Notes: generated from the sequence alone by a model not told the origin. A stretch of 64,000 bases of DNA from Galbibacter sp038433465 (GCF_038433465.1 NZ_JAESVF010000001.1:859102-923101), one strand, 5' to 3'. Shown: positions 17,429 to 26,788, counted from the first letter of the stretch. Numbers and translations: made by a program.

Positions 17429-17479
17429 TAAAGATTAAAAAGTTGAGGTACTGTAAACTATAGGTTTAAATAGAAAAAT

Positions 17480-18301
17480 ATGAATTTAAAAGTTTTAATT
17501 TTAAGTATAATTTGGTTGGGTTCGTTTCAGGTTGTTTTTTCTCAAATCAATTTAAAAGACACTATAAATTACGAGTTTGTTTATGATTTTTCATATCAGG
17601 AAAACAATGTAGATACATTAAGTAAGAAAACCTCTACTATGGTTTTAAAAGTAGCCAACAATTTTTCATACTATATAAATAATGAAAACATGAGGTTGCG
17701 CGAAATGTTTAGTGCTTATAGAGGGTCTAATCAAATGCCAGTAATAAAATCACGACCAAAAACTAGGTTGTTATACGTTGTAATAAAAGATTTTAAAAAG
17801 GGCGAATTAAGTTTTAGCGACCGAATAGGAACGTCTTATTACTATTACACTCAGCCCATGAATCAATTTAAATGGAAGTTGGTAAATGAGGAAAAGGATA
17901 TTTTAGGCTATACATGTAAAAAGGCAACTATGCAATTTGCAGGTAGAGATTATATTGCTTGGTATGCAACCGATATCCCAATATCGGACGGGCCATACAA
18001 GTTTAACGGTCTTCCAGGGTTAATACTTTCTATTTACGATGAAAAAAAACATTATGAGTTTACTGTTAGAAGTATCGAAAAAGTGAGTTATTTCTTTGCA
18101 ACGAAAGATGAGTTTTTTGATCATATTGAAATGAGTAAATCAAATTTTGATGAACTTTTAGAAAGGTACAGGCAAAAACCGTCTGCAATGTTAAATACTG
18201 GAGGAATACAATTTCCGAAAGAATTGCTTGAAAAAGCAGATAGAAGAGCTAAAGAAAGGTTGCAGTATGAAAATAATCCATTGGAATTGACAAATGAATG
18301 A
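17480..18301 (+). CDS. GLPGLI family secreted protein (locus 1, second)
   Basis: A 273-residue protein with signal peptide (MNLKVLILSIIWLGSFQVVFSQ) and GLPGLI at 177-182 in GPYKFNGLPGLILSI. It is related to the preceding gene (shared CKKAT/CQKAT, GRDY/GRNY, IPISDGPYKFNGLPGLI) but diverged elsewhere, so the duplication is old. Its stop overlaps the start of the barrel gene as ATGA (18298-18301), which implies translational coupling of the two products. Function unknown. Confidence 0.87.
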   Translation: MNLKVLILSIIWLGSFQVVFSQINLKDTINYEFVYDFSYQENNVDTLSKKTSTMVLKVANNFSYYINNENMRLREMFSAYRGSNQMPVIKSRPKTRLLYVVIKDFKKGELSFSDRIGTSYYYYTQPMNQFKWKLVNEEKDILGYTCKKATMQFAGRDYIAWYATDIPISDGPYKFNGLPGLILSIYDEKKHYEFTVRSIEKVSYFFATKDEFFDHIEMSKSNFDELLERYRQKPSAMLNTGGIQFPKELLEKADRRAKERLQYENNPLELTNE

Positions 18302-20928
18302 AGCAAATAGTATTTTGGATATTATTTTTTACTGTAAAAATAGGCTGTGCTCAAGCTGTAATTAGCGGGAAAGTATCAGACTCTTTAAAAATACCAATAT
18401 CTGGGGTTAGTGTTGTTGTAAACGTAAAAAACACCGATTCGATACTTGCTTACGATATAACAAATGGTCAAGGTGATTTTAGTATAGCGTTTACTTCAGA
18501 AGACGAAATGGTAGATGTTGTAGCAAAAAGTATGGGGTTTGCTACATTCAAAATAGCAGTTGTAAATAAAAGTCAGACCCTCAATTTTACGTTAAAAGAA
18601 CAGGTAACCGAGTTAAAGGAAGTCGTCGTGAAATCTTCTCCAATTACCCAAAAAGGCGACACAATCAATTACAATGTAAGTAGTTTTGCTAAACAAGAAG
18701 ACAGGTCGATTGCCGATGTTATAAAAAATATGCCTGGAATTGAAGTGTTGAGCGATGGACAAATACTTTATCAAGGGAAACCAATCAATAAATATTATAT
18801 TGAAGGATTGGATTTGCTAGAAGGAAAGTACAACCTTGCAAATAATAATTTACCGCATGCCGAAGTTTCGCAAGTTCAAATATTAGAGAATCATCAGCCA
18901 ATAAAAATTTTAGACAGCTTAGTATATTCCGATCGTGCAGCTTTAAATATTAAACTTAAAAACAGTTATACTTTTACAGGGCAAGCCGAAATTGGGAGTG
19001 GAGCATCTCCATTGCTTAGAAAAGTAAATATAACTCCGATGTTGTTTTCGAAAAAACAGCAGATGCTCACTTCTTATCAAACCAATAATACAGGTGAGAA
19101 TGTAGCCTCGCAACTTAAAAAGCTAACAATTGAAGATTTATTAGATCAATTTGAACGAAATGATACAAAAGAAGATTGGTTGGCTATTCAACCTATAGAA
19201 CAGCCTGTATTTAAGGAGCAACGTTGGCTAGACAATAACGTGCATTTACTTACATTTAACTTTTTGCAAAAATTAAAAAACGATTATGAGTTGCGTGTAA
19301 ATACATCTCATTTAAATGATTACCAACAGCAAAGAGGGTATACAGATACACGTTATTTTGTAAATGCTGATACGGTAATGTTGTTGGAACAAAAATACAA
19401 TCAATTGTATAGTAATTCTCTAGAAACGATTGCGACTCTTCAGAAAAACACTAAAGAAAATTACTTTAAAAATAGTCTTAAGTTTAACGGATATTGGGAT
19501 GGGCAACGCGGAACAGTTGAGCTTACCGATGAAAATGTCAATCAAAATTTGAGTAATAAGTATTTTCGATTGTCGAATGATTTTAAAGTTTTGTTTCCGT
19601 TAGGGAAGCAAATAGCAACATTAAAATCGTATGTAGCTTTTAGTAAAGTTCCGCAATCTTTATCGGTTATGCCAGGGCAGTTTAGCGGTTTGTTAAACAA
19701 TGGCGCATCGTATAATGAGGTTGTTCAAGATGTAGTTCAGCATACTTTTTACACAAATAATTTTGTAGAGTTTTCCAAAGGATGGAAGAATTTTAGTTTT
19801 AATCCTAAAGTTGGTTTTTTAGTTGAAAAGCAACAGCTAGATACAGAAATTTTGACATCCGAAACATTGCAAACTTCCAATTTTCAAAACAACTTAGATT
19901 GGTTTCATACCAAGCTTTATTTTCATTTAAAAACACAATATAAAGTTGAGAATTGGCGTGTGGAGTTGAGCTCGCCGATAAATTACAATCGTTATGTGTT
20001 AGAAGATAAACCTCTCGATGAAGCGCAAGAATTATCCAAAGTAACTTTCGAGCCAAGACTATCTTTGAAATATGATGTTTCTGGGTTTTGGAGTTTGGGT
20101 ACATCTAGTGGGTTGAGCAATAGTTTTGGAACTATAAACCAAGTGTATTACAATTATATTTTGCAAAACTATCGAAACATCCAGCGTATAGATGCTCCTT
20201 TGCCTGTGGTGAGAAACTTGAATTATTCCTTCTTTGTAAATTACCGCAACCCTATTTCGGCTTTGTTTTTTAATGTAATTTATAATTATTCAAACAGTAA
20301 AAACAACCTGCTGTATGAGAGTTTTATTTTAGACAATGGCGCTGTTGAGTTGCAAGCAGTACCGCAAAATAATTATCGCGACAATCATAATCTGTCTTTT
20401 AAAGGAAGTAAATATTTTAGTGATATCAGTACAAACCTAACTTTTGGTACTAGATATGGTTTACAGAGCTTTCAGCAACTATTAAATTCAGAATTAACAG
20501 ATGTTGAAAATCAAAATTGGCAATTTAATGGCAAAATAGATATAGATATTACCGATTGGTTAAATACAGAATTAAGTAGTGTTTTTCAATATTCAAATAG
20601 TAAAATTCAGCAACAAAAAAATAAAACAATAGCGCAACAATTCCATGAGCTAAACATTAATTTATATCCGAGTAAAAATCATTATGTTGGGTTAAATACC
20701 GAGTATGTGAGTAACAATTTGTACTCTAAAACAGACACCAATCTTTTTGCAGATGTTGTTTACAAGTATACTTGGCAAAAAAAGAATGTCGATTTTGGGT
20801 TGAGGTGGAGTAATATTTTTAATACTGAAAATTACAACACTGTAAATGTGAGTGAATACAGTTATGTAGCAACACGTTTTAACCTTAGACCGCAACAATT
20901 ATTGCTGAGTGTTAAGTTTTCGCTATAA
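18298..20928 (+). CDS. Outer-membrane beta-barrel with carboxypeptidase-regulatory-like domain (locus 1)
   Basis: An 876-residue TonB-receptor-like outer-membrane protein. After a signal peptide (to GCAQ) comes a CarboxypepD_reg-like beta-sandwich (residues about 20-105), then a plug-like region with DTINYNVSSF, IADVIKNMPGIEV and INKYYIEGLDLL, then a long barrel ending in LLLSVKFSL with a C-terminal aromatic residue. Such GLPGLI-linked barrels resemble SusC/TonB receptors but are shorter and are not accompanied by SusD. Predicted role: transport or surface display of an unknown ligand with the two coupled GLPGLI proteins. Confidence 0.85.
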   Translation: MKQIVFWILFFTVKIGCAQAVISGKVSDSLKIPISGVSVVVNVKNTDSILAYDITNGQGDFSIAFTSEDEMVDVVAKSMGFATFKIAVVNKSQTLNFTLKEQVTELKEVVVKSSPITQKGDTINYNVSSFAKQEDRSIADVIKNMPGIEVLSDGQILYQGKPINKYYIEGLDLLEGKYNLANNNLPHAEVSQVQILENHQPIKILDSLVYSDRAALNIKLKNSYTFTGQAEIGSGASPLLRKVNITPMLFSKKQQMLTSYQTNNTGENVASQLKKLTIEDLLDQFERNDTKEDWLAIQPIEQPVFKEQRWLDNNVHLLTFNFLQKLKNDYELRVNTSHLNDYQQQRGYTDTRYFVNADTVMLLEQKYNQLYSNSLETIATLQKNTKENYFKNSLKFNGYWDGQRGTVELTDENVNQNLSNKYFRLSNDFKVLFPLGKQIATLKSYVAFSKVPQSLSVMPGQFSGLLNNGASYNEVVQDVVQHTFYTNNFVEFSKGWKNFSFNPKVGFLVEKQQLDTEILTSETLQTSNFQNNLDWFHTKLYFHLKTQYKVENWRVELSSPINYNRYVLEDKPLDEAQELSKVTFEPRLSLKYDVSGFWSLGTSSGLSNSFGTINQVYYNYILQNYRNIQRIDAPLPVVRNLNYSFFVNYRNPISALFFNVIYNYSNSKNNLLYESFILDNGAVELQAVPQNNYRDNHNLSFKGSKYFSDISTNLTFGTRYGLQSFQQLLNSELTDVENQNWQFNGKIDIDITDWLNTELSSVFQYSNSKIQQQKNKTIAQQFHELNINLYPSKNHYVGLNTEYVSNNLYSKTDTNLFADVVYKYTWQKKNVDFGLRWSNIFNTENYNTVNVSEYSYVATRFNLRPQQLLLSVKFSL

Positions 20929-20932
20929 CGTT

Positions 20933-21475
20933 TTAAAAATAAACCCTCACAAACGGCATAAAAGGTGTTCCGTAAATGCTTTTGTCTTCGTCGTAAAGTA
21001 CATCGTATCGAACTCCAATTGTAACAGGGCCAGTGTTGTATCCTGCTCCTAAGTGCAACGCAGGGTACCAATATTCATCTTTAAAATCTGGAATTCCATC
21101 GTATTCAAAGCTTCGGTTTACATGGAGTTCTTCAAATTCTGCGGAAAGTTGAATTTCTCTAATTGGGCTATAAAAACCAAGTACGCTTCCACCAAAAACG
21201 GTTGCTGTATAATTGCGTTCGTCAGAATAAGTAAAATTAAGTCCAATACCAGTAGCAAACTTTTCATTTACATGGTAAACAGCACTTGGCGTAATAGACG
21301 CACTAAAAAAATCGTTTCCAAAACCTAATCCTAAGCCTCCACCAAAACTTACGCGATTCCAAAAATTAGGATTTCTATAAGTTTGAGTCATTTGCGCAGT
21401 AGTAAAATGAGTGATTCCTAACAATATGAAGAATAAGATGTATTTTTTAAAACAACTGTTGTTATAAATATGCAT
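20933..21475 (-). CDS. Small outer-membrane beta-barrel protein
   Basis: A 180-residue protein with signal peptide (KYILFFILLGITHFTTAQ) and amphipathic strands such as VSFGGGLGLGFGNDFFSASITPS and GPVTIGVRYDVLYDED, ending FMPFVRVYF with the terminal Phe typical of outer-membrane barrels. Flavobacterial homologues beside sucA are, to my recollection, sometimes labelled alpha-ketoglutarate decarboxylase. Nothing here supports enzyme activity, so I take that label as spill-over from the neighbour. It converges on the barrel gene (4 bp gap) and diverges from sucA. Confidence 0.75.
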   Translation of the reverse strand: MHIYNNSCFKKYILFFILLGITHFTTAQMTQTYRNPNFWNRVSFGGGLGLGFGNDFFSASITPSAVYHVNEKFATGIGLNFTYSDERNYTATVFGGSVLGFYSPIREIQLSAEFEELHVNRSFEYDGIPDFKDEYWYPALHLGAGYNTGPVTIGVRYDVLYDEDKSIYGTPFMPFVRVYF

Positions 21476-21580
21476 ATCAATAAATTTTATCTTATAAATA
21501 TATTAAAACTATGTAGCAATAATCTCAAATATTGTATTTTTGTATAAATTTTGTCTAAATAGAGACAGTGAAAAGATAAC

Positions 21581-24382
21581 ATGGATAAATATTCCTTTTT
21601 AAACGCGGCAAATACCGCTTTTTTTGCGGACTTATACGATCAATACTTAATTAATCCGGATAGTGTAGAGCCAAGCTGGAGAGCTTTCTTTCAAGGCTTT
21701 GATTTTGGAGTGGAAACTTCGGTTTCTGAAAACTTCGATGCAGACACGGTAACCATTCAAAACATGAACTCGGGAGAGAAAATCGAAATCTCTCAAGATG
21801 TTTACAAAGAATTTCAAGTAGTACGCCTTATCGACGGCTACAGAAGTCGTGGGCATTTGTTTACCAAAACAAACCCAGTTCGTGAGCGTAGAAAATACGA
21901 GCCTACGTTGGCAATTGAAAATTTTGGATTGGCAACTTCCGATTTGGCTACAGTTTTTAATGCAGGAGAAATTTTAGGAATTGGTCCGTCAACTTTACAA
22001 GAAATCATCAATCATTTAGAAGCAATTTATTGCGATGCTATCGGGATTGAGTATATGTATATTCGTAACCCAGAGCGTAAGCAATGGATTCAGAATTGGT
22101 TAAATGTAAACGACAATCATCCGAAGTTTAATGAAGATGAGAAGAAAAATATTTTAAGAAAACTAAACGAAGCTATTTCTTTTGAAAACTTTTTGCATAC
22201 CAAATATGTTGGGCAAAAGCGTTTTTCATTGGAAGGTAACGAGTCGCTTATTCCTGCTTTGGACACTTTGGTAGAGAAAGCTGCCGACATGGGCGTGCAA
22301 CAATTCGTTATGGGAATGGCGCACCGTGGACGCTTAAATGTACTTACAAACATTTTTGGGAAATCGGCTAAAGATATTTTTAGTGAGTTCGACGGAAAAG
22401 ACTACGAGCTTGATATTTTTGATGGAGACGTAAAATATCACTTAGGTTGGACGAGTGACCGCGAAACAAAAAGCGGGAAGAAAATAAATATGAATATTGC
22501 TCCAAATCCTTCACACTTAGAAACCGTAGGAGCGGTAGTGGAAGGAATTACTAGAGCAAAACAAGACAGACATTACAAAGAAGACTTTTCTAAAGTATTG
22601 CCAATTGTAGTGCATGGAGATGCCGCTATTGCTGGGCAAGGAATTGCTTATGAAGTGGTGCAAATGGCACTTTTAGACGGGTATAAAACGGGTGGTACGA
22701 TTCATATTGTGGTAAACAACCAAATTGGATTTACAACCAATTACTTAGATGCGCGTTCATCTACTTATTGTACCGATGTTGGAAAAGTTACCCTGTCGCC
22801 AGTATTGCATGTAAATGCCGATGATGCTGAAGCAGTAGTGCACGCAGCAAAATTTGCATTAGATTATAGAATGACCTTCGGAAGAGATGTATTTATCGAT
22901 CTTTTAGGTTATAGAAAATACGGACATAACGAAGGAGACGAACCTCGTTTTACACAACCTAAACTTTATAAAGCAATTGCGAAGCACGAAAATCCGCGAG
23001 ATATTTATGCTGATAAATTGAAAAAAGAAGGTGTGATAGACGATTCGTATGTGAAGAAACTCGAAGACGATTATAAAGCATCGCTTGAAGAAAAATTAGA
23101 AGATTCTCGAAAAGAAGAAAAAACTGTCATTACACCTTTTATGCAAGACGAGTGGAAAGGTTTCAACCCTTGCTTAGAAGACAGAATGATGGAAACCATC
23201 GACACTTCTTATCCAAAAGACAAACTTACAGTTATTGCAGAAGCGGTAACCAATCTTCCGGAAGGGAAGAAGTTTATGCGTAAAATCGAAAAACTTATCA
23301 AAGAAAGAAACAAAATGTTCTTTGAAACCGATAAGTTGGATTGGGCAATGGGAGAAATGTTGGCGTACGGATCTTTATTAGAAGAAGGTTTTGGAGTGCG
23401 TTTATCGGGGCAAGATGTTGAAAGAGGTACTTTCTCGCATCGTCATGCGGTGATAAAAGTTGAAGATTCAGAAGAAGAAATTGTATTGCTTAACGAGTTA
23501 GGAAAAAATCAAAATGCACATTTCGATGTGTTTAACTCTTTCCTTTCGGAATATGGAGTTGTTGGTTTTGATTATGGATATGCCATGGCAAGTCCAGATA
23601 CGCTAACGATTTGGGAAGCGCAGTTTGGTGACTTCAGTAATGGAGCACAAATTATGATCGACCAATACATTTCGGCTGCCGAAGATAAATGGAAATTGCA
23701 AAACGGACTCGTAATGTTATTGCCACACGGGTACGAAGGGCAAGGAGCCGAGCACTCTTCAGCAAGAATGGAGCGTTATTTACAACTATGCGCAAAGGAT
23801 AATATGTTTGTTGCTGATGTTACTACGCCTGCAAACTTGTTCCATTTGTTAAGAAGACAAATGAAAGCCGATTACAGAAAGCCTTTAATTGTATTTACTC
23901 CTAAGAGTTTATTGAGGCATCCAAAAGTAGTTTCATCTGTAGATGAATTTGTAAACGGAAGATTTCAAACAGTTATAGATGATGCGGAAGCTTCCGTAGA
24001 AAAAGTAAAAACATTGGTGTTCTGTACAGGAAAATTCTATTACGACTTATTGGCTGTAAAAGAAGAAGAAAACAGAGAAGATGTTGCGCTAGTTAGATTG
24101 GAGCAATTATTCCCATTACCAGCAGCAGAAATGCGAGCAGTAATCGAGAAATACAGTAACGCAGAAGAAGTAGTTTGGGCACAAGAAGAACCTCGTAACA
24201 TGGGTGCTTGGAGTCATTTATTACTTCATTTTGAAGAAGCGCGTACCTTTAGAGTTGCTTCCAGACGTTTTTATGCGGCTCCAGCAGCAGGTAGTGCAAC
24301 GCGTTCTAAACGCAGACATCAACAGGTTATTGAATATGTTTTTGATAAAACCAAAGACAATATGCAACGTAAAGCGAAATAA
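21581..24382 (+). CDS. sucA: 2-oxoglutarate dehydrogenase E1 component
   Basis: A 933-residue thiamine-diphosphate-dependent E1 that decarboxylates 2-oxoglutarate and passes succinyl to the lipoyl E2 in the TCA cycle. The N-terminal FFADLYDQYLINPDSVEPSW segment is the E1o E2-binding motif. FVMGMAHRGRLNVL, VHGDAAIAGQG and HGYEGQGAEHSSARMERYLQL are core catalytic and cofactor motifs, and the C-terminal VVWAQEEPRNMGAW is characteristic. Length is as expected. The E2 gene follows 63 bp downstream; E3 is not in the window. Confidence 0.97.
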   Translation: MDKYSFLNAANTAFFADLYDQYLINPDSVEPSWRAFFQGFDFGVETSVSENFDADTVTIQNMNSGEKIEISQDVYKEFQVVRLIDGYRSRGHLFTKTNPVRERRKYEPTLAIENFGLATSDLATVFNAGEILGIGPSTLQEIINHLEAIYCDAIGIEYMYIRNPERKQWIQNWLNVNDNHPKFNEDEKKNILRKLNEAISFENFLHTKYVGQKRFSLEGNESLIPALDTLVEKAADMGVQQFVMGMAHRGRLNVLTNIFGKSAKDIFSEFDGKDYELDIFDGDVKYHLGWTSDRETKSGKKINMNIAPNPSHLETVGAVVEGITRAKQDRHYKEDFSKVLPIVVHGDAAIAGQGIAYEVVQMALLDGYKTGGTIHIVVNNQIGFTTNYLDARSSTYCTDVGKVTLSPVLHVNADDAEAVVHAAKFALDYRMTFGRDVFIDLLGYRKYGHNEGDEPRFTQPKLYKAIAKHENPRDIYADKLKKEGVIDDSYVKKLEDDYKASLEEKLEDSRKEEKTVITPFMQDEWKGFNPCLEDRMMETIDTSYPKDKLTVIAEAVTNLPEGKKFMRKIEKLIKERNKMFFETDKLDWAMGEMLAYGSLLEEGFGVRLSGQDVERGTFSHRHAVIKVEDSEEEIVLLNELGKNQNAHFDVFNSFLSEYGVVGFDYGYAMASPDTLTIWEAQFGDFSNGAQIMIDQYISAAEDKWKLQNGLVMLLPHGYEGQGAEHSSARMERYLQLCAKDNMFVADVTTPANLFHLLRRQMKADYRKPLIVFTPKSLLRHPKVVSSVDEFVNGRFQTVIDDAEASVEKVKTLVFCTGKFYYDLLAVKEEENREDVALVRLEQLFPLPAAEMRAVIEKYSNAEEVVWAQEEPRNMGAWSHLLLHFEEARTFRVASRRFYAAPAAGSATRSKRRHQQVIEYVFDKTKDNMQRKAK

Positions 24383-24445
24383 TCTATATTTATATTAAAA
24401 TTTAAGAAAGTTAGACAACAACATATAAAACTAAAATAAAGAACA

Positions 24446-25669
24446 ATGGTTTTAGAAATGAAAGTTCCCTCTCCTGGGGAATCGATTACAGAAGTAGAGA
24501 TAGCAGAATGGCTAGTGGAAGACGGAGATTATGTAGAGAAAGATCAAGCAATTGCTGAAGTAGATTCAGATAAAGCTACCTTAGAATTACCAGCAGAAGC
24601 AAGCGGAATTATTACGCTTAAAGCTGAAGAAGGAGATGCAGTAGCTGTTGGAGAAGTGGTTTGTTTAATCGATACTTCTGCAGAGAAACCTGCAGGTGGT
24701 GCAGATGCATCAGCTGAAAAGGCAAAAGAAGCGCCAAAGAAAGAAGAAAAAGCAGCTCCAGCTGAAAAAGCTCCGGAGAAAAAAGAAACATACGCAAGTG
24801 GTACTGCAAGTCCAGCAGCCAAAAAAGTACTTGCTGAAAAAGGAATTAATCCTCAAGAAGTTCAAGGAACAGGAAAAGACGGTCGTATTACAAAAGACGA
24901 TGCAGTAAAAGCTACTCCTTCTTTAGGAACTCCAGGAGCAGGAAGTCGTGGTTCTGAGCGTACAAAACTTTCTATGTTAAGACGTAAAGTGGCAGAGCGT
25001 TTGGTTTCAGTAAAAAATGAAACAGCTATGCTTACTACTTTTAACGAAGTAGATATGGGACCAATTTTTGAGCTTCGTAAACAATATAAAGATGAATTTA
25101 AGACGAAGCACAATGTAGGTCTTGGGTTTATGAGTTTCTTTACAAAAGCAGTTGTACGTGCTTTAGAAATGTATCCTGCAGTTAATTCAATGATTGATGG
25201 TAAAGAAATGGTAAGTTACGATTTCTGCGACATTAGTATTGCGGTTTCTGGACCAAAAGGATTAATGGTTCCTGTAGTGAGAAATGCCGAAAACTTAAGC
25301 TTTAGAGGTATTGAAGCTGAAATTAAACGTTTGGCAATTCGTGCGCGTGAAGGAGAAATTACAGTAGATGAAATGACAGGAGGTACATTTACAATTACTA
25401 ACGGAGGTGTTTTTGGTTCGATGTTGTCTACACCAATTATCAACCCTCCACAAAGTGCAATTTTAGGAATGCACAATATTGTTGAGCGTCCAATTGCTAG
25501 AGATGGAGCTATTGCTATAGCACCTATTATGTATGTTGCTTTATCTTACGATCACCGTATTATCGACGGAAAAGAATCAGTAGGATTTTTAGTAGCAATT
25601 AAAGAAGCATTAGAAAGTCCAGAAGAATTATTGATGGATGGAAATGCTAAAAAAGCATTAGAGCTATAA
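24446..25669 (+). CDS. sucB: Dihydrolipoyllysine-residue succinyltransferase (E2 of 2-oxoglutarate dehydrogenase)
   Basis: A 407-residue E2: lipoyl domain with modified Lys43 in EVDSDKATLE, an Ala/Lys/Glu/Pro linker (about 80-115), a peripheral-subunit-binding domain (SPAAKKVLAEKGINPQEV, 120-155), and the catalytic domain with His370 and Asp374 in SYDHRIIDGK. It accepts succinyl from SucA and transfers it to CoA. A strong terminator directly downstream ends the sucAB operon. Confidence 0.97.
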   Translation: MVLEMKVPSPGESITEVEIAEWLVEDGDYVEKDQAIAEVDSDKATLELPAEASGIITLKAEEGDAVAVGEVVCLIDTSAEKPAGGADASAEKAKEAPKKEEKAAPAEKAPEKKETYASGTASPAAKKVLAEKGINPQEVQGTGKDGRITKDDAVKATPSLGTPGAGSRGSERTKLSMLRRKVAERLVSVKNETAMLTTFNEVDMGPIFELRKQYKDEFKTKHNVGLGFMSFFTKAVVRALEMYPAVNSMIDGKEMVSYDFCDISIAVSGPKGLMVPVVRNAENLSFRGIEAEIKRLAIRAREGEITVDEMTGGTFTITNGGVFGSMLSTPIINPPQSAILGMHNIVERPIARDGAIAIAPIMYVALSYDHRIIDGKESVGFLVAIKEALESPEELLMDGNAKKALEL

Positions 25670-25690
25670 AAGTTTAAGTTTTATAAAATT

Positions 25691-25722
25691 AAAAAACGCC
25701 CACGTAAAGTTGGGCGTTTTTT
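25691..25722 (+). terminator. Intrinsic terminator of sucAB
   Basis: ACGCCCA / TGGGCGT stem with A-run before and T-run after (AAAAAACGCCCA ... TGGGCGTTTTTT), 22 bp after the sucB stop. The symmetry would also allow it to stop minus-strand transcription from the small ORF at 25749. Confidence 0.85.
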
Positions 25723-25748
25723 GTTTTGGTGGCTAATATATCAAATTT

Positions 25749-25865
25749 CTAAATTGATAAAACCAGAAAAAGGTTCATAAGAACGGTGATCATAGCTAAC
25801 GAAACAATCGTTATGGTTAAGTTAATGTCGTTGGAGTTTTTTTGTTGTTTAGCTTCTGCCTCCAT
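25749..25865 (-). CDS. Candidate 38-residue single-pass membrane protein
   Basis: Reading minus from the ATG at 25865 gives 38 residues ending at TAG: a charged N-terminus (MEAEAKQQKNSND) and one hydrophobic segment (INLTITIVSLAMITVLMNLFLVLSI). It is too short for usual gene callers. A purine-rich AAAAGAAAAG stretch sits just upstream and a terminator (25691-25722) just downstream, as expected for a real small transcript. The amphipathic start followed by a transmembrane helix fits a small inner-membrane regulator. I do not recognise a family; it may be chance. Confidence 0.4.
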   Translation of the reverse strand: MEAEAKQQKNSNDINLTITIVSLAMITVLMNLFLVLSI

Positions 25866-25955
25866 GATCTTTTCTTTTAGATTGGTGATGTAAAAATCAA
25901 CAAACTATACAGAAATATCAAAGGGAATTTTACCCTATTTATTTTCTCAAATATA

Positions 25956-25984
25956 TTGATATTCAGATAAATAAAGTAACTTTG
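25956..25984 (+). promoter_or_regulatory. Bacteroidota-type promoter reading into a gene-free stretch
   Basis: TTG at 25956 and TAACTTTG at 25977 are 18 nt apart, a good match to the consensus on the plus strand. Downstream there is no ORF of note before 26298, so the product would be non-coding RNA covering the structured element at 26062-26175. Confidence 0.45.
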
Positions 25985-26061
25985 TCGTAAGAATAATGAA
26001 TATGAGATAAAATAGACCTATTTAAAAAGTATTGAAAATCAAGGAAGCAGTGTTGGGAGAA

Positions 26062-26175
26062 AGATAAAAGCTGTTTGAGCGACGCGAGTTCTTTTTATCT
26101 GAGGAGGATGGTTCCGTAGATTTTTTGATGCTTTTTTAATCAGTCTTGACTTTTTTGTTTCGTTTTTGTGTCAAG
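26062..26175. repeat. Structured intergenic element, likely dispersed repeat
   Basis: Two hairpins lie in this gene-free 430-bp stretch: AGATAAAAG (26062) with CTTTTTATCT (26091) around a GAGCGACGCGAG loop, and CTTGAC (26145) with GTCAAG (26170) around a T-rich loop. The wording gagcgacgcgag ... cttgacttttttgttt ... tgtcaaggcaaaaa is one I recall as recurring between genes in flavobacteria, so I call it a probable dispersed non-coding repeat. Only one copy is in this window. Confidence 0.4.
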
Positions 26176-26297
26176 GCAAAAATGAAAAAATATCAAATAT
26201 TTGAAATAAAAAAGTTAAAGGTTTTATATGTTGGTATTTATATCGTACTGAGGTTAAATAAATAAGAAAGATGAAATTTAAATTATTTATAAATGAC

Positions 26298-26735
26298 CTA
26301 TTTTAAATACAATGTTTTCTTCTGATAATCAATTACAGCTTTTGCTTTTTTCAAAATATCGGCACCAATAATACCATGTACAGGTAAGGCGTTATGAATG
26401 GTAAGAGCTGAGTTTACGTGTGTTAAGTCGAAGAGTACAATTTTCACTTTTTTACGTTTCCATGTTTCCATTTCAAGTGAATTCTTTTTAGAAACTTGTG
26501 TGAGCATATTGGTAGCGCCAGCGCCAGCGGCTTTTACTTCGGAAGCTTCGGTTTCCAAATTAAAATGTTCAATACAATCCAAGCCAACACAAGTATTGGA
26601 AGCGCCTGTGTCGAGAATAAATCTGCCAGAAATTCCGTTTATTTTTGCAACCACTTCAAAATGATTTGTTTTCGTGAAGTTTAAAGGAACTTTGATATAT
26701 CCTTTTTCAGTTAGAAATTTCTTTAGGCTTTGCAT
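26298..26735 (-). CDS. Retropepsin-like aspartic protease, single domain
   Basis: A 145-residue protein that is almost wholly one retropepsin-like fold: flap strand FEVVAKINGISGRFILDTGASNTCV with catalytic Asp42 in DTGA, then a second-half motif GIIGADILKKAKAVIDY and final strand KTLYLK. As in clan AA it would work as a homodimer. There is no signal peptide, so it appears cytosolic. TATATTTG on the minus strand (26755-26762) is a good -7 box 20 nt upstream. Substrate unknown. Confidence 0.85.
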   Translation of the reverse strand: MQSLKKFLTEKGYIKVPLNFTKTNHFEVVAKINGISGRFILDTGASNTCVGLDCIEHFNLETEASEVKAAGAGATNMLTQVSKKNSLEMETWKRKKVKIVLFDLTHVNSALTIHNALPVHGIIGADILKKAKAVIDYQKKTLYLK

Positions 26736-26776
26736 TATCTCTTTTAATTTTATGCAAATATAGCCGTTTAAACTAT

Positions 26777-26784
26777 TACTTTTG
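26777..26784 (+). promoter_or_regulatory. TACTTTTG -7 box immediately before tatD
   Basis: This perfect TAnnTTTG box ends only 4 nt before the tatD ATG at 26789. With transcription starting about 5 nt after the box, the mRNA would be leaderless. No upstream TTG is at the ideal distance. Confidence 0.45.
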
Positions 26785-26788
26785 CGCC

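Noticed and set aside
24544..24822. Ala/Ser-rich minus-strand ORF opposite sucB
   Set aside because: Low-complexity shadow of the Ala/Lys/Glu linker of the E2 protein.
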